The position numbers were made by a program, and so were the translations under genes. From the NCBI RefSeq assembly GCF_000170855.1, contig NZ_ABCQ01000019.1:1-64000 (forward strand): a stretch of DNA of 64,000 nt, read 5' to 3'. Each line of letters opens with the position of its first letter. Position 1 is the first letter of the stretch. This document shows positions 20,577 through 29,374 of the stretch, one piece after another. The stretch comes from Moritella sp. PE36 (GTDB lineage Bacteria > Pseudomonadota > Gammaproteobacteria > Enterobacterales > Moritellaceae). The notes below the pieces were generated by a model that was given only the letters and a program-made list of their open reading frames with translations, did no database searches and was not told the origin of the DNA.

Positions 20577-21989
20577 CTAATGACAAACATAGCCAAAGTC
20601 TCGACTTACTTTATCAATTGCACCCGAAAAAATAGTAAGCGCTCGCTTTAACTCTTCTCTCGTAATGATAAGCGGTGGGCTTAATTGAATAACATTACCC
20701 TGCGATACTTTAAAACTCAGCCCTGCATTCAAGCAGTGATACAACACGGCTTCCGCTTCATCAAAAGCGCGCTCTTGCGAATCACGGCAAGTCACTAACT
20801 CAACCCCCCATAACAGCCCCATGCCACGCACATCACCAATCAAAGAATATTGCGCTTTTAAAGCCGCTAATTGACTGGCAACAAAGACTTCATCATCTTG
20901 CACTTTGCTCAGTAGGTTTTGTTGTTCAATCACTTCCATGGTCGCCAAGGCGGCAGCGCAACCAATCGGACTTTTCTCATGGGTATAATGACCGAGCGAT
21001 ACTTGCGCCGCAGTATTGTATTTATCTTTGGTGATCATCGCGGCAATCGGTACCACGCCACCACCAAGACCTTTACCAATGCATAAGATATCCGGTTCAA
21101 TAGCAAATGCATGGTGGCTAAACCAATGACCGGTACGTCCCATGCCATTAGGAATATCATCAATGATCAGTAAGATATTGTGCTTATCACAGATCGCTCT
21201 GATCCGCTGCCAATAGGCTTTACTCGGTACTTGCACATCGGTATTACGGATAGCTTCAGCAATAAAGACCCCAATACCACCTTCTTTTTCGACCACATAT
21301 TCCAGATAATCAGCATAATGCACATCGCTACCGTCCGGAGAAGGAAAACAGCCACGATAAGACACTGCAGGCGGAATACGTTCGACACCGGCCATCAACG
21401 GGCCCATGCCTGCACGGAAACAAGCCTCGCCACCCACAGAAATAGCATCGAGTGAGGCACCATGGAATGAGTCCCACAGTGACACCACTTTAAAGTTGCC
21501 GGTAATGTGACGCGCTAATTTCAGTGCCATGCCGATTACAGAGGTGCCACCAGGGGCAAACAGTACGCGATTGAGTTCACCACCACATATTTCAGTCAGT
21601 TTGGTGGCACAATCAATCGCGGTTTGATTGGTAAAGCGACGTGGTGAAAACGATAACGTCGCTAATTGTTGGCTAATTTTAGTTAATACATGCGGGTGAC
21701 CATAACCGAGCTGATGAACATTATTACCATGGAAATCCATGTAGCGCTGACCCGCAGCATCTTCTAAATAAATACCCTCGGCAGCGACTAACGCATCCAA
21801 ACACGGCGTCGACATCGCTTGATGTAAAAACACCTTAGCGTCTTGTGCAAGCATGGCTTTAGTGTCGTTATCGTCAATACTGGCATGCCATTGTTGACGT
21901 GCAGGAGTGGTATTCACATCACCTTCACTACGATGCTGACGGTCTGCCAATACAGCCTCAGCAGCTAAGTTAGCAGTCGCTTCACTCAT
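20577..21989 (-). CDS. pbfA: PbfA-like PLP-dependent lyase (class III aminotransferase fold)
   Basis: The 470-residue product has the class III aminotransferase fold with the PLP lysine in [16 protein letters not shown]. The normally conserved DEVQTGFGRTG stretch reads [12 protein letters not shown], an alteration outside ordinary transaminases. In phnWX clusters of Vibrio this family member (PbfA) is an ammonia-lyase turning (R)-1-hydroxy-2-aminoethylphosphonate into phosphonoacetaldehyde, which widens the substrates fed to PhnX. The start is the ATG that overlaps the phnW stop as ATGA; the longer TTG frame is not needed. Assignment rests on context plus the altered motif, so a true transaminase remains possible. 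Confidence 0.8.
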   Translation of the reverse strand: MSEATANLAAEAVLADRQHRSEGDVNTTPARQQWHASIDDNDTKAMLAQDAKVFLHQAMSTPCLDALVAAEGIYLEDAAGQRYMDFHGNNVHQLGYGHPHVLTKISQQLATLSFSPRRFTNQTAIDCATKLTEICGGELNRVLFAPGGTSVIGMALKLARHITGNFKVVSLWDSFHGASLDAISVGGEACFRAGMGPLMAGVERIPPAVSYRGCFPSPDGSDVHYADYLEYVVEKEGGIGVFIAEAIRNTDVQVPSKAYWQRIRAICDKHNILLIIDDIPNGMGRTGHWFSHHAFAIEPDILCIGKGLGGGVVPIAAMITKDKYNTAAQVSLGHYTHEKSPIGCAAALATMEVIEQQNLLSKVQDDEVFVASQLAALKAQYSLIGDVRGMGLLWGVELVTCRDSQERAFDEAEAVLYHCLNAGLSFKVSQGNVIQLSPPLIITREELKRALTIFSGAIDKVSRDFGYVCH

Positions 21990-23092
21990 GCACTTAATTC
22001 CCAATATTTGGCGGTTTCCATCGCCACTAATAAACGCTGGATATCACTTGGATGGACATCACCTATGTTACCAATACGGAAACAGTCAGCGTTGGATACC
22101 TTACCTGGGTAGATAACAAAACCTTGTTCTTTAAGGCGGTTATAAAATTCTTTGAATTGATAATCACGGTGCACCGGTGAATAAAACGAGGTAATAATTG
22201 GCGAATGTAATGACGCATCAAGCAAAGTATCAAAACCCAGCTTCGCCATCCCAGCGACTAAGGTTGTTTGGTTTTTTTGGTAACGTTGATGACGAGCAGC
22301 AATACCGCCTTCTTCTTCAAGCTCTAATAACGCTTGGTAAAATGCGCGCACTGTGTGGGTTGGTGAGGTAAAGCGCCATTTGCCACCATTGGTTTCCATA
22401 CAATGCCATTGGTCATACAGATCTAATGACAACGAACGAGCTAGCCCTTTGCATTTTTCCAGTTCAGTTTGGCGTGCGATCACAAAGCCAAAACCGGGTA
22501 CACCTTGAATACATTTGTTGGCAGAACTGATCAGGAAATCAACGCCTAATTCAGCCACATCCATTGGAATGCCACCAAAGCTCGACATCGCATCTAAGAT
22601 CACGATCTTACCGTATTGTTTGGCTAATTTAATCACCGCATCAATCGGATTCAACATGCCGGTGGTTGTTTCGCAATGCACGATGGCGACATGGGTAATG
22701 CTGTCATCGCCCGCTAATTTGGCTTCAACTTCGGCCAAACTTGGTTGTGCTGTTTCACCCGGTGCTATCACCTCGCAGGCAATATTTAAGTAATCTGCAA
22801 TTTGAGCAATACGGGCACCGTAAGCACCGTTATCAATCACCAGTAGCTTGCCATCAGCAGGAATAACACTACCAATTGTAGCTTCTACCGATGCCGTGCC
22901 ACTGCCTTGCATCAATACACTGGTATAACCCGTTTGCGGGGTCGCTAGTTGCACTAACTTAGCGCGGATAACTTCAACAATGTCTTTGTTATATTCATCA
23001 TCCCAAGTACACCAATCTTTTAGCATGGCTTCTCGTACACTTGCGGTGGTAGAAAGTGGACCCGGTGTTAGTAATAAATATTCGTTTTTCAT
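21986..23092 (-). CDS. phnW: 2-aminoethylphosphonate:pyruvate transaminase
   Basis: PhnW moves the amino group of 2-aminoethylphosphonate to pyruvate, giving phosphonoacetaldehyde and alanine. The 368-residue product has the N-terminal family pattern [22 protein letters not shown] with [11 protein letters not shown], the [10 protein letters not shown] block, and the PLP lysine in [17 protein letters not shown] place the start at the ATG at 23092, preceded by GGAAG; the upstream ATG at 23104 would almost touch a predicted regulator site and has no ribosome site. First gene of the minus-strand operon phnW-pbfA-phnX-FAD oxidase, divergent from phnS. Confidence 0.95.
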   Translation of the reverse strand: MKNEYLLLTPGPLSTTASVREAMLKDWCTWDDEYNKDIVEVIRAKLVQLATPQTGYTSVLMQGSGTASVEATIGSVIPADGKLLVIDNGAYGARIAQIADYLNIACEVIAPGETAQPSLAEVEAKLAGDDSITHVAIVHCETTTGMLNPIDAVIKLAKQYGKIVILDAMSSFGGIPMDVAELGVDFLISSANKCIQGVPGFGFVIARQTELEKCKGLARSLSLDLYDQWHCMETNGGKWRFTSPTHTVRAFYQALLELEEEGGIAARHQRYQKNQTTLVAGMAKLGFDTLLDASLHSPIITSFYSPVHRDYQFKEFYNRLKEQGFVIYPGKVSNADCFRIGNIGDVHPSDIQRLLVAMETAKYWELSA

Positions 23093-23105
23093 CTCTGCTT
23101 CCATT

Positions 23106-23118
23106 TGGACTATACCAG
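23106..23118 (-). promoter_or_regulatory. Candidate PhnR (GntR) operator at phnW
   Basis: Minus-strand CTGGTATAGTCCA, identical over 17 bases (ACTGGTATAGTCCAAAT) to the site upstream of phnT. It resembles the TGGTATAGACCA-type sites of HutC/PhnF-like GntR proteins. It lies just upstream of the phnW ribosome site. Confidence 0.72.
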
Positions 23119-23256
23119 TTTGATTAGAACTCTAGCAGTGGATCGCTCACTTGGTAAATAGCCCAACAGCAGAATTCATAAAAGCTTCATATTCATCGCC
23201 AACCGCAATAAAAACGCCGAGCCATAAAAATAGATAAAATATCTTAATTAACCTAA

Positions 23257-23285
23257 CTGACATCAATCGGTCATATTTTTGTCAT
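23257..23285 (+). promoter_or_regulatory. Candidate Pho box of phnS
   Basis: Three 7-mers at 11-bp period: CTGACAT-CAAT-CGGTCAT-ATTT-TTGTCAT. This is the CTGTCAT-N4-CTGTCAT architecture bound by PhoB. A -10-like TATTAT (23296-23301) begins 10 bp after it, replacing a normal -35 box. Confidence 0.72.
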
Positions 23286-23314
23286 AAAAGCACTCTATTA
23301 TCGTTCTCAACAAA

Positions 23315-23330
23315 TCTGGTACAGACCAGA
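23315..23330 (+). promoter_or_regulatory. Candidate PhnR (GntR) operator at phnS
   Basis: TCTGGT-ACAG-ACCAGA is a 6+4+6 palindrome just downstream of the predicted transcription start of phnS. It matches the CTGGTAYAGWCCA pattern found at phnW and phnT. Confidence 0.75.
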
Positions 23331-23362
23331 ATCAACCGTTAATAATTTTTGGAGTGACACGA

Positions 23363-24370
23363 ATGAAACAACGTTGGATGATAGGTACTATCGCTGCCTT
23401 AGGCGCCTTATTCACTGCACCAGTATTTGCCGCAGAAGAAGTGGTGGTGTACACCGCCTTTGAAACGGATGTATTAGCAAAATACAAAGTCGCCTTTGAA
23501 CAAGCCAATCCAGATATCGAAATCAAATGGGTGCGCGATTCAACCGGTATCATGACAGCAAAATTACTTGCCGAAAAAAATAACCCGCGTGCAGAAGTGA
23601 TTTGGGGACTCGCAGGCTCATCAATGGCACTGCTTAAGAAAGCTGGGATCCTAAAACCTTACTCACCACAAGGCGTTGAAAACCTGCGGACGAGCATGAT
23701 TGATCCAGAAGACAACAAAGCGTGGTACGGTAATGACGCTTGGTTTAATGCCATCTGCTTTAACGAATACGTTGCCAAACAGCACAACCTACCAAAGCCG
23801 ACATCTTGGGATGATCTGCTTAAACCGGTTTACAAAGGTCATATCGCCATGCCCAACCCAGCATCATCGGGCACAGGTTATATGCAGGTATCAGCATGGT
23901 TACAAACCATGGGTGAAGATAAAGGTTGGAGTTACATGACCAAGCTGAATAACAATATTGCCCATTACACCCATTCAGGCTCGAAGCCTTGTGTACAAGC
24001 AGGCATGGGGGAAGTGGCGATCGGCATATCGATGGCATTACGTGGCGCGAAATTAAAAACCCAAGGCGCGCCACTTGACGTGATCTTACCTGCCGGCGGC
24101 ATTGGCTGGGAATCAGAAGCAGTGGGTCTGGTGAAACCATCAGCGGCAGCTAAGCGGGTGGTGGATTGGTCAATCTCAAAACAAGCCAACGAATTATATA
24201 ATGAATCTTATGCATTAGTCGGCCACAAAGACGTCAGTAAAGCCGTGGCTAACTATCCCAATGTACAAGACGCGATGGTCGACATGGACTTTAGTAAAAT
24301 GGCCAATGAGCGTAAAGATGTACTGCGTACCTGGTCAGAAAAATTTGATTCAAAATCTGAAGCAAGATAG
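23363..24370 (+). CDS. phnS: 2-aminoethylphosphonate ABC transporter, periplasmic binding protein
   Basis: The 335-residue product has a signal peptide of about 21 residues ending AAPVFA-like (TAPVFA). It then reads EEVVVYTAFETDVLAKYKVAFEQ, the ferric-iron/AEP-binding type of substrate-binding fold, with the phosphonate-cluster form KWVRDSTGIMTAKLLAEK. It captures 2-aminoethylphosphonate in the periplasm for PhnT/PhnUV. GGAG lies 8 bases before the ATG at 23363; the GTG at 23354 overlaps that ribosome site and is rejected. A strong hairpin follows the gene, likely making binding protein more abundant than the other subunits. Confidence 0.9.
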   Translation: MKQRWMIGTIAALGALFTAPVFAAEEVVVYTAFETDVLAKYKVAFEQANPDIEIKWVRDSTGIMTAKLLAEKNNPRAEVIWGLAGSSMALLKKAGILKPYSPQGVENLRTSMIDPEDNKAWYGNDAWFNAICFNEYVAKQHNLPKPTSWDDLLKPVYKGHIAMPNPASSGTGYMQVSAWLQTMGEDKGWSYMTKLNNNIAHYTHSGSKPCVQAGMGEVAIGISMALRGAKLKTQGAPLDVILPAGGIGWESEAVGLVKPSAAAKRVVDWSISKQANELYNESYALVGHKDVSKAVANYPNVQDAMVDMDFSKMANERKDVLRTWSEKFDSKSEAR

Positions 24371-24402
24371 TCATTAATGACCTAATTTAAGTGGTCAACC
24401 TT

Positions 24403-24446
24403 GACTAAGCCAGGGGTTAGTTAACACGCCTGGCTTAGTCGTTTTT
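24403..24446 (+). terminator. Strong hairpin after phnS
   Basis: GACTAAGCCAGG and CCTGGCTTAGTC form a perfect 12-bp stem followed by GTTTTT. It could end most phnS transcripts; the separate Pho box and operator before phnT support an independent promoter downstream. Confidence 0.85.
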
Positions 24447-24542
24447 AACAAATGATTGTCAATTAAAACAAGCGCTAACCGGCCGACTTCTTAACCCCCT
24501 AGATACCAATAATAAGTGTAAATTCTGCGTAAAAATAACCCC

Positions 24543-24560
24543 TTGTCATCAAACTGTCAC
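24543..24560 (+). promoter_or_regulatory. Candidate Pho box of phnT
   Basis: TTGTCAT-CAAA-CTGTCAC is a near-perfect PhoB box (13 of 14 conserved positions). A -10-like TACCAT (24571-24576) begins 10 bp downstream, the spacing normal for PhoB-activated promoters. Confidence 0.78.
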
Positions 24561-24577
24561 TTACCCTGCCTACCATA

Positions 24578-24590
24578 CTGGTATAGTCCA
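24578..24590 (+). promoter_or_regulatory. Candidate PhnR (GntR) operator at phnT
   Basis: CTGGTATAGTCCA covers the predicted transcription start, directly after the -10 box. It is the same 13-mer as at phnW. Confidence 0.75.
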
Positions 24591-24598
24591 AATAACTT

Positions 24599-25714
24599 AT
24601 GAGCAGTCAGATGAACACGTACCTCAACATCAATAATCTTGTTAAAAAGTTTGGTGATTTCACCGCATTAAATGATATTTCTTTGCAGATCCATCAAGGC
24701 GAGTTCATCTGCTTTTTAGGACCATCTGGTTGCGGTAAAACCACCCTGCTTCGTGCGATTGCCGGACTGGATTTAGCGACATCAGGGTCTATTTTACAAG
24801 ACGGTAAAGACACCACCTTCTTACCGCCAGAAAAGCGGGATTTTGGCATTGTATTTCAATCTTACGCGCTGTTCCCCAACTTAACGGTTGCCGAAAATAT
24901 CAGTGTCGGCTTACACAACCAAGGTAAATCAGTCGCCGAAGCGGTGGATATTGTTAATCACTGGCTAGGTATTATTGGCTTATCTGACTCGGCGCCGAAA
25001 TACCCGAACCAGCTATCCGGCGGCCAACAGCAACGTGTGGCACTGGCTCGCGCATTAGCGTTATCACCGGGATTATTACTGTTAGATGAACCACTTTCGG
25101 CATTGGATGCACAAGTACGTGCTCATTTACGTGACGAGATCCGCTCCCTGCAACGTAAACTCGGCATTACCACTATCATGGTGACCCATGACCAAGAAGA
25201 AGCCTTAGCAATGGCCGACCGTATAGTGGTGATGAATCATGGTGTTATTGAACAAGTCGGCACCCCACAAGAAATTTACGATAAACCGGCATCCCGCTTT
25301 GTGGCTGAATTTGTCGGTAACATGAACTTCATTGCCAGTTCCGTGATCAGCGATCAGCAGATCCGTATTGCTGAAACCCTGCTACCAAAACCCAAAGACA
25401 CATTAAACCGTGGTGACATGTTTGATTTAGCTGTGCGCCCTGAAGACATCCAATTTAGTAATAACCCGCAAGATTTACCGGTGCAAATCAAAGCCATGGA
25501 ATTCCAAGGTACCTATGTGCGAGCAGACTGCCAGCTAACAGGCAGTATGAATGCGCCTATGATCAAGGTCGATGTGCCAATTCGCGAAGTCAGATCGCTG
25601 GGGCTCAACAATGGTGAGTTCCGTCGGATCCGTTATAGCGATGCGTTCACCCATGTCTTCCCACGTAAATTAAAGCAATCATCAACAGCAAGCACACAAG
25701 CGGTAGAGGCATAA
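24599..25714 (+). CDS. phnT: 2-aminoethylphosphonate ABC transporter, ATP-binding protein
   Basis: The ATPase that powers AEP uptake. The 371 residues carry Walker A GPSGCGKTTLLR (about residue 44), the ABC signature LSGGQQQRVALARAL, Walker B LLLLDEPLSALD and the switch histidine in MVTHDQEEAL. A C-terminal TOBE-like regulatory part covers about residues 235-360. The first ATG has no obvious ribosome site; an alternative ATG at 24611 is preceded by GAG, so the N-terminus is uncertain by four residues. The permease gene begins one base after its stop. Confidence 0.93.
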   Translation: MSSQMNTYLNINNLVKKFGDFTALNDISLQIHQGEFICFLGPSGCGKTTLLRAIAGLDLATSGSILQDGKDTTFLPPEKRDFGIVFQSYALFPNLTVAENISVGLHNQGKSVAEAVDIVNHWLGIIGLSDSAPKYPNQLSGGQQQRVALARALALSPGLLLLDEPLSALDAQVRAHLRDEIRSLQRKLGITTIMVTHDQEEALAMADRIVVMNHGVIEQVGTPQEIYDKPASRFVAEFVGNMNFIASSVISDQQIRIAETLLPKPKDTLNRGDMFDLAVRPEDIQFSNNPQDLPVQIKAMEFQGTYVRADCQLTGSMNAPMIKVDVPIREVRSLGLNNGEFRRIRYSDAFTHVFPRKLKQSSTASTQAVEA

Positions 25715-25715
25715 C

Positions 25716-27434
25716 ATGGAGTCAACCATCAATAAAAAGCTGACTAAACCGAGTTATCTGCAACGATTAACCCTTTCGTTTAGCCGAGATAGCGCGCTAC
25801 TGGCCAGTATTTTAATTATCTTAACCCTGTTAATGGGCTTTTTTATTGTTGCGCCTATGCTCACGATGTTTGCCAAAAGTGTCCAGGATGTAGATGGTCA
25901 CTTCATTGGATTAACCAATTTCACCGCCTATTTTGCCTCCAGTGCCATGCTCGCCTCGATTGCTAATACCGTGACAGTGGGATTGATCACCACCGCGATT
26001 GTTGGGGTGATGGCATTTAGTTACGCTTATGCATTAACCCGCAGTTGCATGCCATTTAAAACCTTTTTTCAGATCATTGGTTCGGCACCGATCTTAGCGC
26101 CATCATTACTGCCAGCACTGAGTTTGATTTATTTATTCGGTAATCAAGGCATTGCCAAAGAGTTACTCGGGGGCGCATCGATTTATGGCATTGTTGGTAT
26201 TACTATCGGGCTGACATTCTGGACCTTTCCCCATGCATTAATGATCTTAACCACAGCGCTGCGTACGTCCGATGCCCGTTTATATGAAGCGGCGACCGTA
26301 TTAAAGAACCATCCGGTAAAAACATTTTTCATGGTGACGCTACCGGCAGCAAAATATGGCGTGATCAGTACTTTAATTTTAGTGTTTACCTTAGTGGTGT
26401 GTGACTTTGGTGTGCCGAAAGTGATTGGCGGCAGCTATAACGTATTAGCAACGGATATTTTCAAACAAGTGGTTGGTCAGCAAAACTTCGCCATGGGCGC
26501 AGTAACCAGTGTATTACTGTTATTGCCGGCGGTACTGGCTTTTGTAGTTGATCGTCACGTGCAACGCAAACAGCAAAATTTATTTGATTCCCGCTCTGTG
26601 GCTTACATACCCAAACCAGATAAATTACGTGATGGTATCTGCTTGTTGTTCTGTAGTACGATTGCCTTGGCGATCATCGCTATCATTGGCATGGCCATAT
26701 ACGCGTCATTCGTGACATTTTGGCCATGGAACTTAACCTTAAGTTTTAACAATTATAACTTTAGTGAAGTGAGTACCTATGGTTGGACGCCTTACTTTAA
26801 CTCACTGACATTGGCGATCTGGGTAGCCCTGTTCGGTACTGTGATCATCTTTATTGGTGCTTATGTTATCGAAAAAGGCCGTGGTTTTGGTCCTATTCGT
26901 CAGCTACTGCAAATGATCACTATTATTCCAATGGCAGTACCGGGTATCGTATTAGGCTTGGGTTATATCTTCTTTTTCAATGATATAAATAATCCACTTA
27001 ATGGTCTGTATGCCACCATGATCTTACTGGTGATTAATACCGTGGTGCATTACTACACCGTCGGTCACATGACCGCATTAACGGCGTTAAAACAATTACC
27101 CGCAGAGATTGAAGCCATTTCCGCGTCAATCAAAATGCCCCAATACAAGTCATTCTTTGTTATCACCCTGCCGATTTGTGCCCCTGCGATCATGGATATC
27201 GCGGCTTATCTGTTTATCAACGCATTAACCACCACATCAGCCGTGGTATTCTTGTATGCGACCGATACCATTCCCGCTTCGGTGTCGGTATTAAATATGG
27301 ATGATGCCGGCCAAACAGGTTCAGCGGCAGCGATGGCCGTGATGATCTTAGTAACCGCAGCGTTGGCTAAAATAATCCATTTAATTATCGCCTCATTTAT
27401 CAACAAAAGAACCCAAGCTTGGCGTCAAAAATAA
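25716..27434 (+). CDS. 2-aminoethylphosphonate ABC transporter, fused permease (PhnU-PhnV type)
   Basis: The 572-residue inner-membrane protein contains two complete binding-protein-dependent permease units in tandem (about residues 30-285 and 310-565), each with around six hydrophobic helices. The EAA-type loops that dock the ATPase are visible as YEAATVLKNHPVKTFFMVTLP and EAISASIKMPQYKSFFVITLP. In Salmonella the two permeases, PhnU and PhnV, are separate genes, so this is the fused form known from other phosphonate clusters. It completes the PhnS-PhnT importer. One base separates it from phnT. Confidence 0.9.
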   Translation: MESTINKKLTKPSYLQRLTLSFSRDSALLASILIILTLLMGFFIVAPMLTMFAKSVQDVDGHFIGLTNFTAYFASSAMLASIANTVTVGLITTAIVGVMAFSYAYALTRSCMPFKTFFQIIGSAPILAPSLLPALSLIYLFGNQGIAKELLGGASIYGIVGITIGLTFWTFPHALMILTTALRTSDARLYEAATVLKNHPVKTFFMVTLPAAKYGVISTLILVFTLVVCDFGVPKVIGGSYNVLATDIFKQVVGQQNFAMGAVTSVLLLLPAVLAFVVDRHVQRKQQNLFDSRSVAYIPKPDKLRDGICLLFCSTIALAIIAIIGMAIYASFVTFWPWNLTLSFNNYNFSEVSTYGWTPYFNSLTLAIWVALFGTVIIFIGAYVIEKGRGFGPIRQLLQMITIIPMAVPGIVLGLGYIFFFNDINNPLNGLYATMILLVINTVVHYYTVGHMTALTALKQLPAEIEAISASIKMPQYKSFFVITLPICAPAIMDIAAYLFINALTTTSAVVFLYATDTIPASVSVLNMDDAGQTGSAAAMAVMILVTAALAKIIHLIIASFINKRTQAWRQK

Positions 27435-27437
27435 CCG

Positions 27438-27449
27438 CGGAATAGACCA
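27438..27449 (+). promoter_or_regulatory. Degenerate PhnR operator upstream of phnR
   Basis: CGGAATAGACCA, followed by AAAT, keeps the right half and centre of the CTGGTATAGWCCAAAT pattern but loses part of the left half. It could give weak autoregulation. Confidence 0.45.
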
Positions 27450-27463
27450 AATTAAGCATAACT

Positions 27464-27497
27464 CTGCTACTGTAGAACAGGAACCACCCAGTAGCAG
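27464..27497 (+). repeat. Perfect 9-bp inverted repeat in the phnR leader
   Basis: CTGCTACTG (27464-27472) and CAGTAGCAG (27489-27497) flank a 16-base spacer just before the phnR ribosome site (AGAGG). There is no T run. It may shape the phnR leader or limit read-through from the permease gene. Confidence 0.6.
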
Positions 27498-27524
27498 GTT
27501 AATCCCCTAGCATCAGAGGCTTTT

Positions 27525-28244
27525 GTGCAATACCTAAAAATTAAAGATGAAATTTTACTGCAGATCGAAGCTGGTTCACTACTTACCTCAGGGCAGAAAT
27601 TAACGTCAGAACGTAAACTGGCAGAAAGTTTCAATACCACTCGCGTGACGCTGCGTGAAGCCTTGTCTTTACTGGAGTCTGAAGGCAAAGTGTATCGTGA
27701 AAATCGTCGCGGTTGGTTTATTTCCCCAGCACCATTACGTTACGACCCGACCAATACCACTAACTTTCATAACCTCGCGCTAAGTCAGCAACGTATACCA
27801 AAAACAGAATTAATCAGTGCCAGTATGGTGCCCGCCGATAAACATATCGCCCAGCTATTACAAATAGCACCACAGACTGAAGTGATCCGTATTCATCGCG
27901 TGCGTTATTTAGATGAACGCCCGGTCGTACTCGTGACTAATTATGTATTGCCTGACCGACTCCCTAATTTACTCAGTCATGATCTGTCTGCATCATTAAC
28001 CGATATCTATCAACAACATTACGACATCCTGTATCAACAGACCCATTATCGTATCCGCTCTTCGTCATTAGTTGCCGATACTGCAACCGCTTTACGCGCT
28101 ACCTCTGGCTGCGCGGCTATGTATATAGAGCGGGTTAACTATGATCAACATGGTCAGTTATTGGATTGTGATCTGGAATATTGGCGCCATGATGCGGTGA
28201 TGATTGAAGCACAAGCAACTCGCCAGAAATACACACCAGAATAA
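27525..28244 (+). CDS. phnR: GntR/HutC-family regulator of the phosphonate cluster
   Basis: The 239-residue product has an N-terminal winged helix of the GntR type (residues 1-68, with GQKLTSERKLAESFNTTRVTLREALSLLESEGKVYR) and a C-terminal UTRA ligand domain (about 90-232, with VIRIHRVRYLDERPVVLVTNYVL). HutC-branch regulators bind short TGGT-N4-ACCA palindromes. Matching sites stand before phnW, phnS and phnT, so this protein is the likely specific regulator, sensing an AEP-pathway compound. The start is a GTG with AGAGG nine bases upstream; no ATG fits. Confidence 0.88.
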   Translation: MQYLKIKDEILLQIEAGSLLTSGQKLTSERKLAESFNTTRVTLREALSLLESEGKVYRENRRGWFISPAPLRYDPTNTTNFHNLALSQQRIPKTELISASMVPADKHIAQLLQIAPQTEVIRIHRVRYLDERPVVLVTNYVLPDRLPNLLSHDLSASLTDIYQQHYDILYQQTHYRIRSSSLVADTATALRATSGCAAMYIERVNYDQHGQLLDCDLEYWRHDAVMIEAQATRQKYTPE

Positions 28245-28427
28245 ACTGCCAGACTTTTTCATCGTGTACATAATCACCTAAATCAGCACTTTAACGCTTG
28301 AAATAGACTGTACTTTGTCATGGATCAGAAATAATGTAACATATCAAAAAAGACTGATGTATATGGTCTAGAATACCCTATGCAGGTATACGTATATTTG
28401 ACACTCTAAATGATAGGAACTTTATCC

Positions 28428-29261
28428 ATGGAATATCTTCAACAACTACTCGAACAAGCACCTGAGCTTGCGGCTATTTACGGTACTAAAATACTGCTTG
28501 CACTCGTTATCTTTATCGTTGGTAAATACTTTGCCAATCTAATGAAACGCGTCATATCAAGCCTAATGATAAAACGTAATATTGATAAAACGGTCGCTTC
28601 GTTTGTCGGTAACATGGTCTTCGGTGTCATATTTGCCTTCACGATTATCGCGACGCTCAGTCAGTTCGGGGTACAAACTGCATCACTGGTTGCTGTTGTC
28701 GGTGCCGCAGGTTTAGCCATTGGTTTAGCACTACAAGGTTCATTATCAAACTTTGCCGCGGGTGTATTAATCGTTATTTTCCGCCCTTGTCGTATCGGTG
28801 ATTACATCGAAGCTGCAGGTGTAGCAGGTACCGTAGATGAAATTACTATTTTCTCTACACGCTTAATTACGCCAGATAACAAAGTGGTGATTGCACCAAA
28901 TGCCGCAATCATGGATGGCACAATTACTAACTATTCAGCGTTAGGTCAACGTCGTTTAGATCTTGTGGTTGGCGTATCGTATGACGCAGACATTAAGCAA
29001 ACGAAAGCCATCTTAATTGGCGTTATCAAAAACAACGAGTTCACCTTACAAGATCCAGAATACACTGTCGGCATCCTAGAATTAGCCGATTCATCAGTAA
29101 ACTTCGCGGTACGCCCTTGGGTTAAAACCAGCGATTACTGGGGTGCTTATTTCAGCATGCAAGAAGAGCTTAAACTTGCGCTTGACGCTGCTGGTATTGC
29201 CATCCCTTATCCACAATTAGACTTGCATGTACAAGGTAATCCAACACCACCAGCAAGCTAA
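28428..29261 (+). CDS. mscS: Small-conductance mechanosensitive channel
   Basis: An inner-membrane channel that opens under tension and releases solutes on hypo-osmotic shock, useful to a marine organism. The 277-residue product has three N-terminal helices. The pore helix reads VAVVGAAGLAIGLALQGSLSNFAAGVLI, with the conserved Gly/Ala ridge. The beta domain follows, with VDEITIFSTRLITPDNKVVIAPN, then the C-terminal cage. I use the ATG at 28428 with AGGA nine bases upstream; the ATG at 28410 lacks a ribosome site. Monocistronic with its own terminator. Confidence 0.94.
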   Translation: MEYLQQLLEQAPELAAIYGTKILLALVIFIVGKYFANLMKRVISSLMIKRNIDKTVASFVGNMVFGVIFAFTIIATLSQFGVQTASLVAVVGAAGLAIGLALQGSLSNFAAGVLIVIFRPCRIGDYIEAAGVAGTVDEITIFSTRLITPDNKVVIAPNAAIMDGTITNYSALGQRRLDLVVGVSYDADIKQTKAILIGVIKNNEFTLQDPEYTVGILELADSSVNFAVRPWVKTSDYWGAYFSMQEELKLALDAAGIAIPYPQLDLHVQGNPTPPAS

Positions 29262-29299
29262 TGTTTACTGTAAAATCATGTAGTGATAAACAACAAATA

Positions 29300-29326
29300 G
29301 GAGCCTAATGTGGCTCCCATTTTTAT
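29300..29326 (+). terminator. Rho-independent terminator of mscS
   Basis: GGAGCC-TAATGT-GGCTCC is a perfect 6-bp stem followed by CATTTTTATT. Confidence 0.78.
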
Positions 29327-29374
29327 TCCTGTTCATCTTTGTTACCGTCAACCTTTGCTACTTTCCTAAAGTAT

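Noticed and set aside
28356-28376. Possible fifth PhnR site TGGTCTAGAATACC upstream of mscS
   Set aside because: Only a half-site resembles the operator; mscS has no link to phosphonates and the symmetry is broken.
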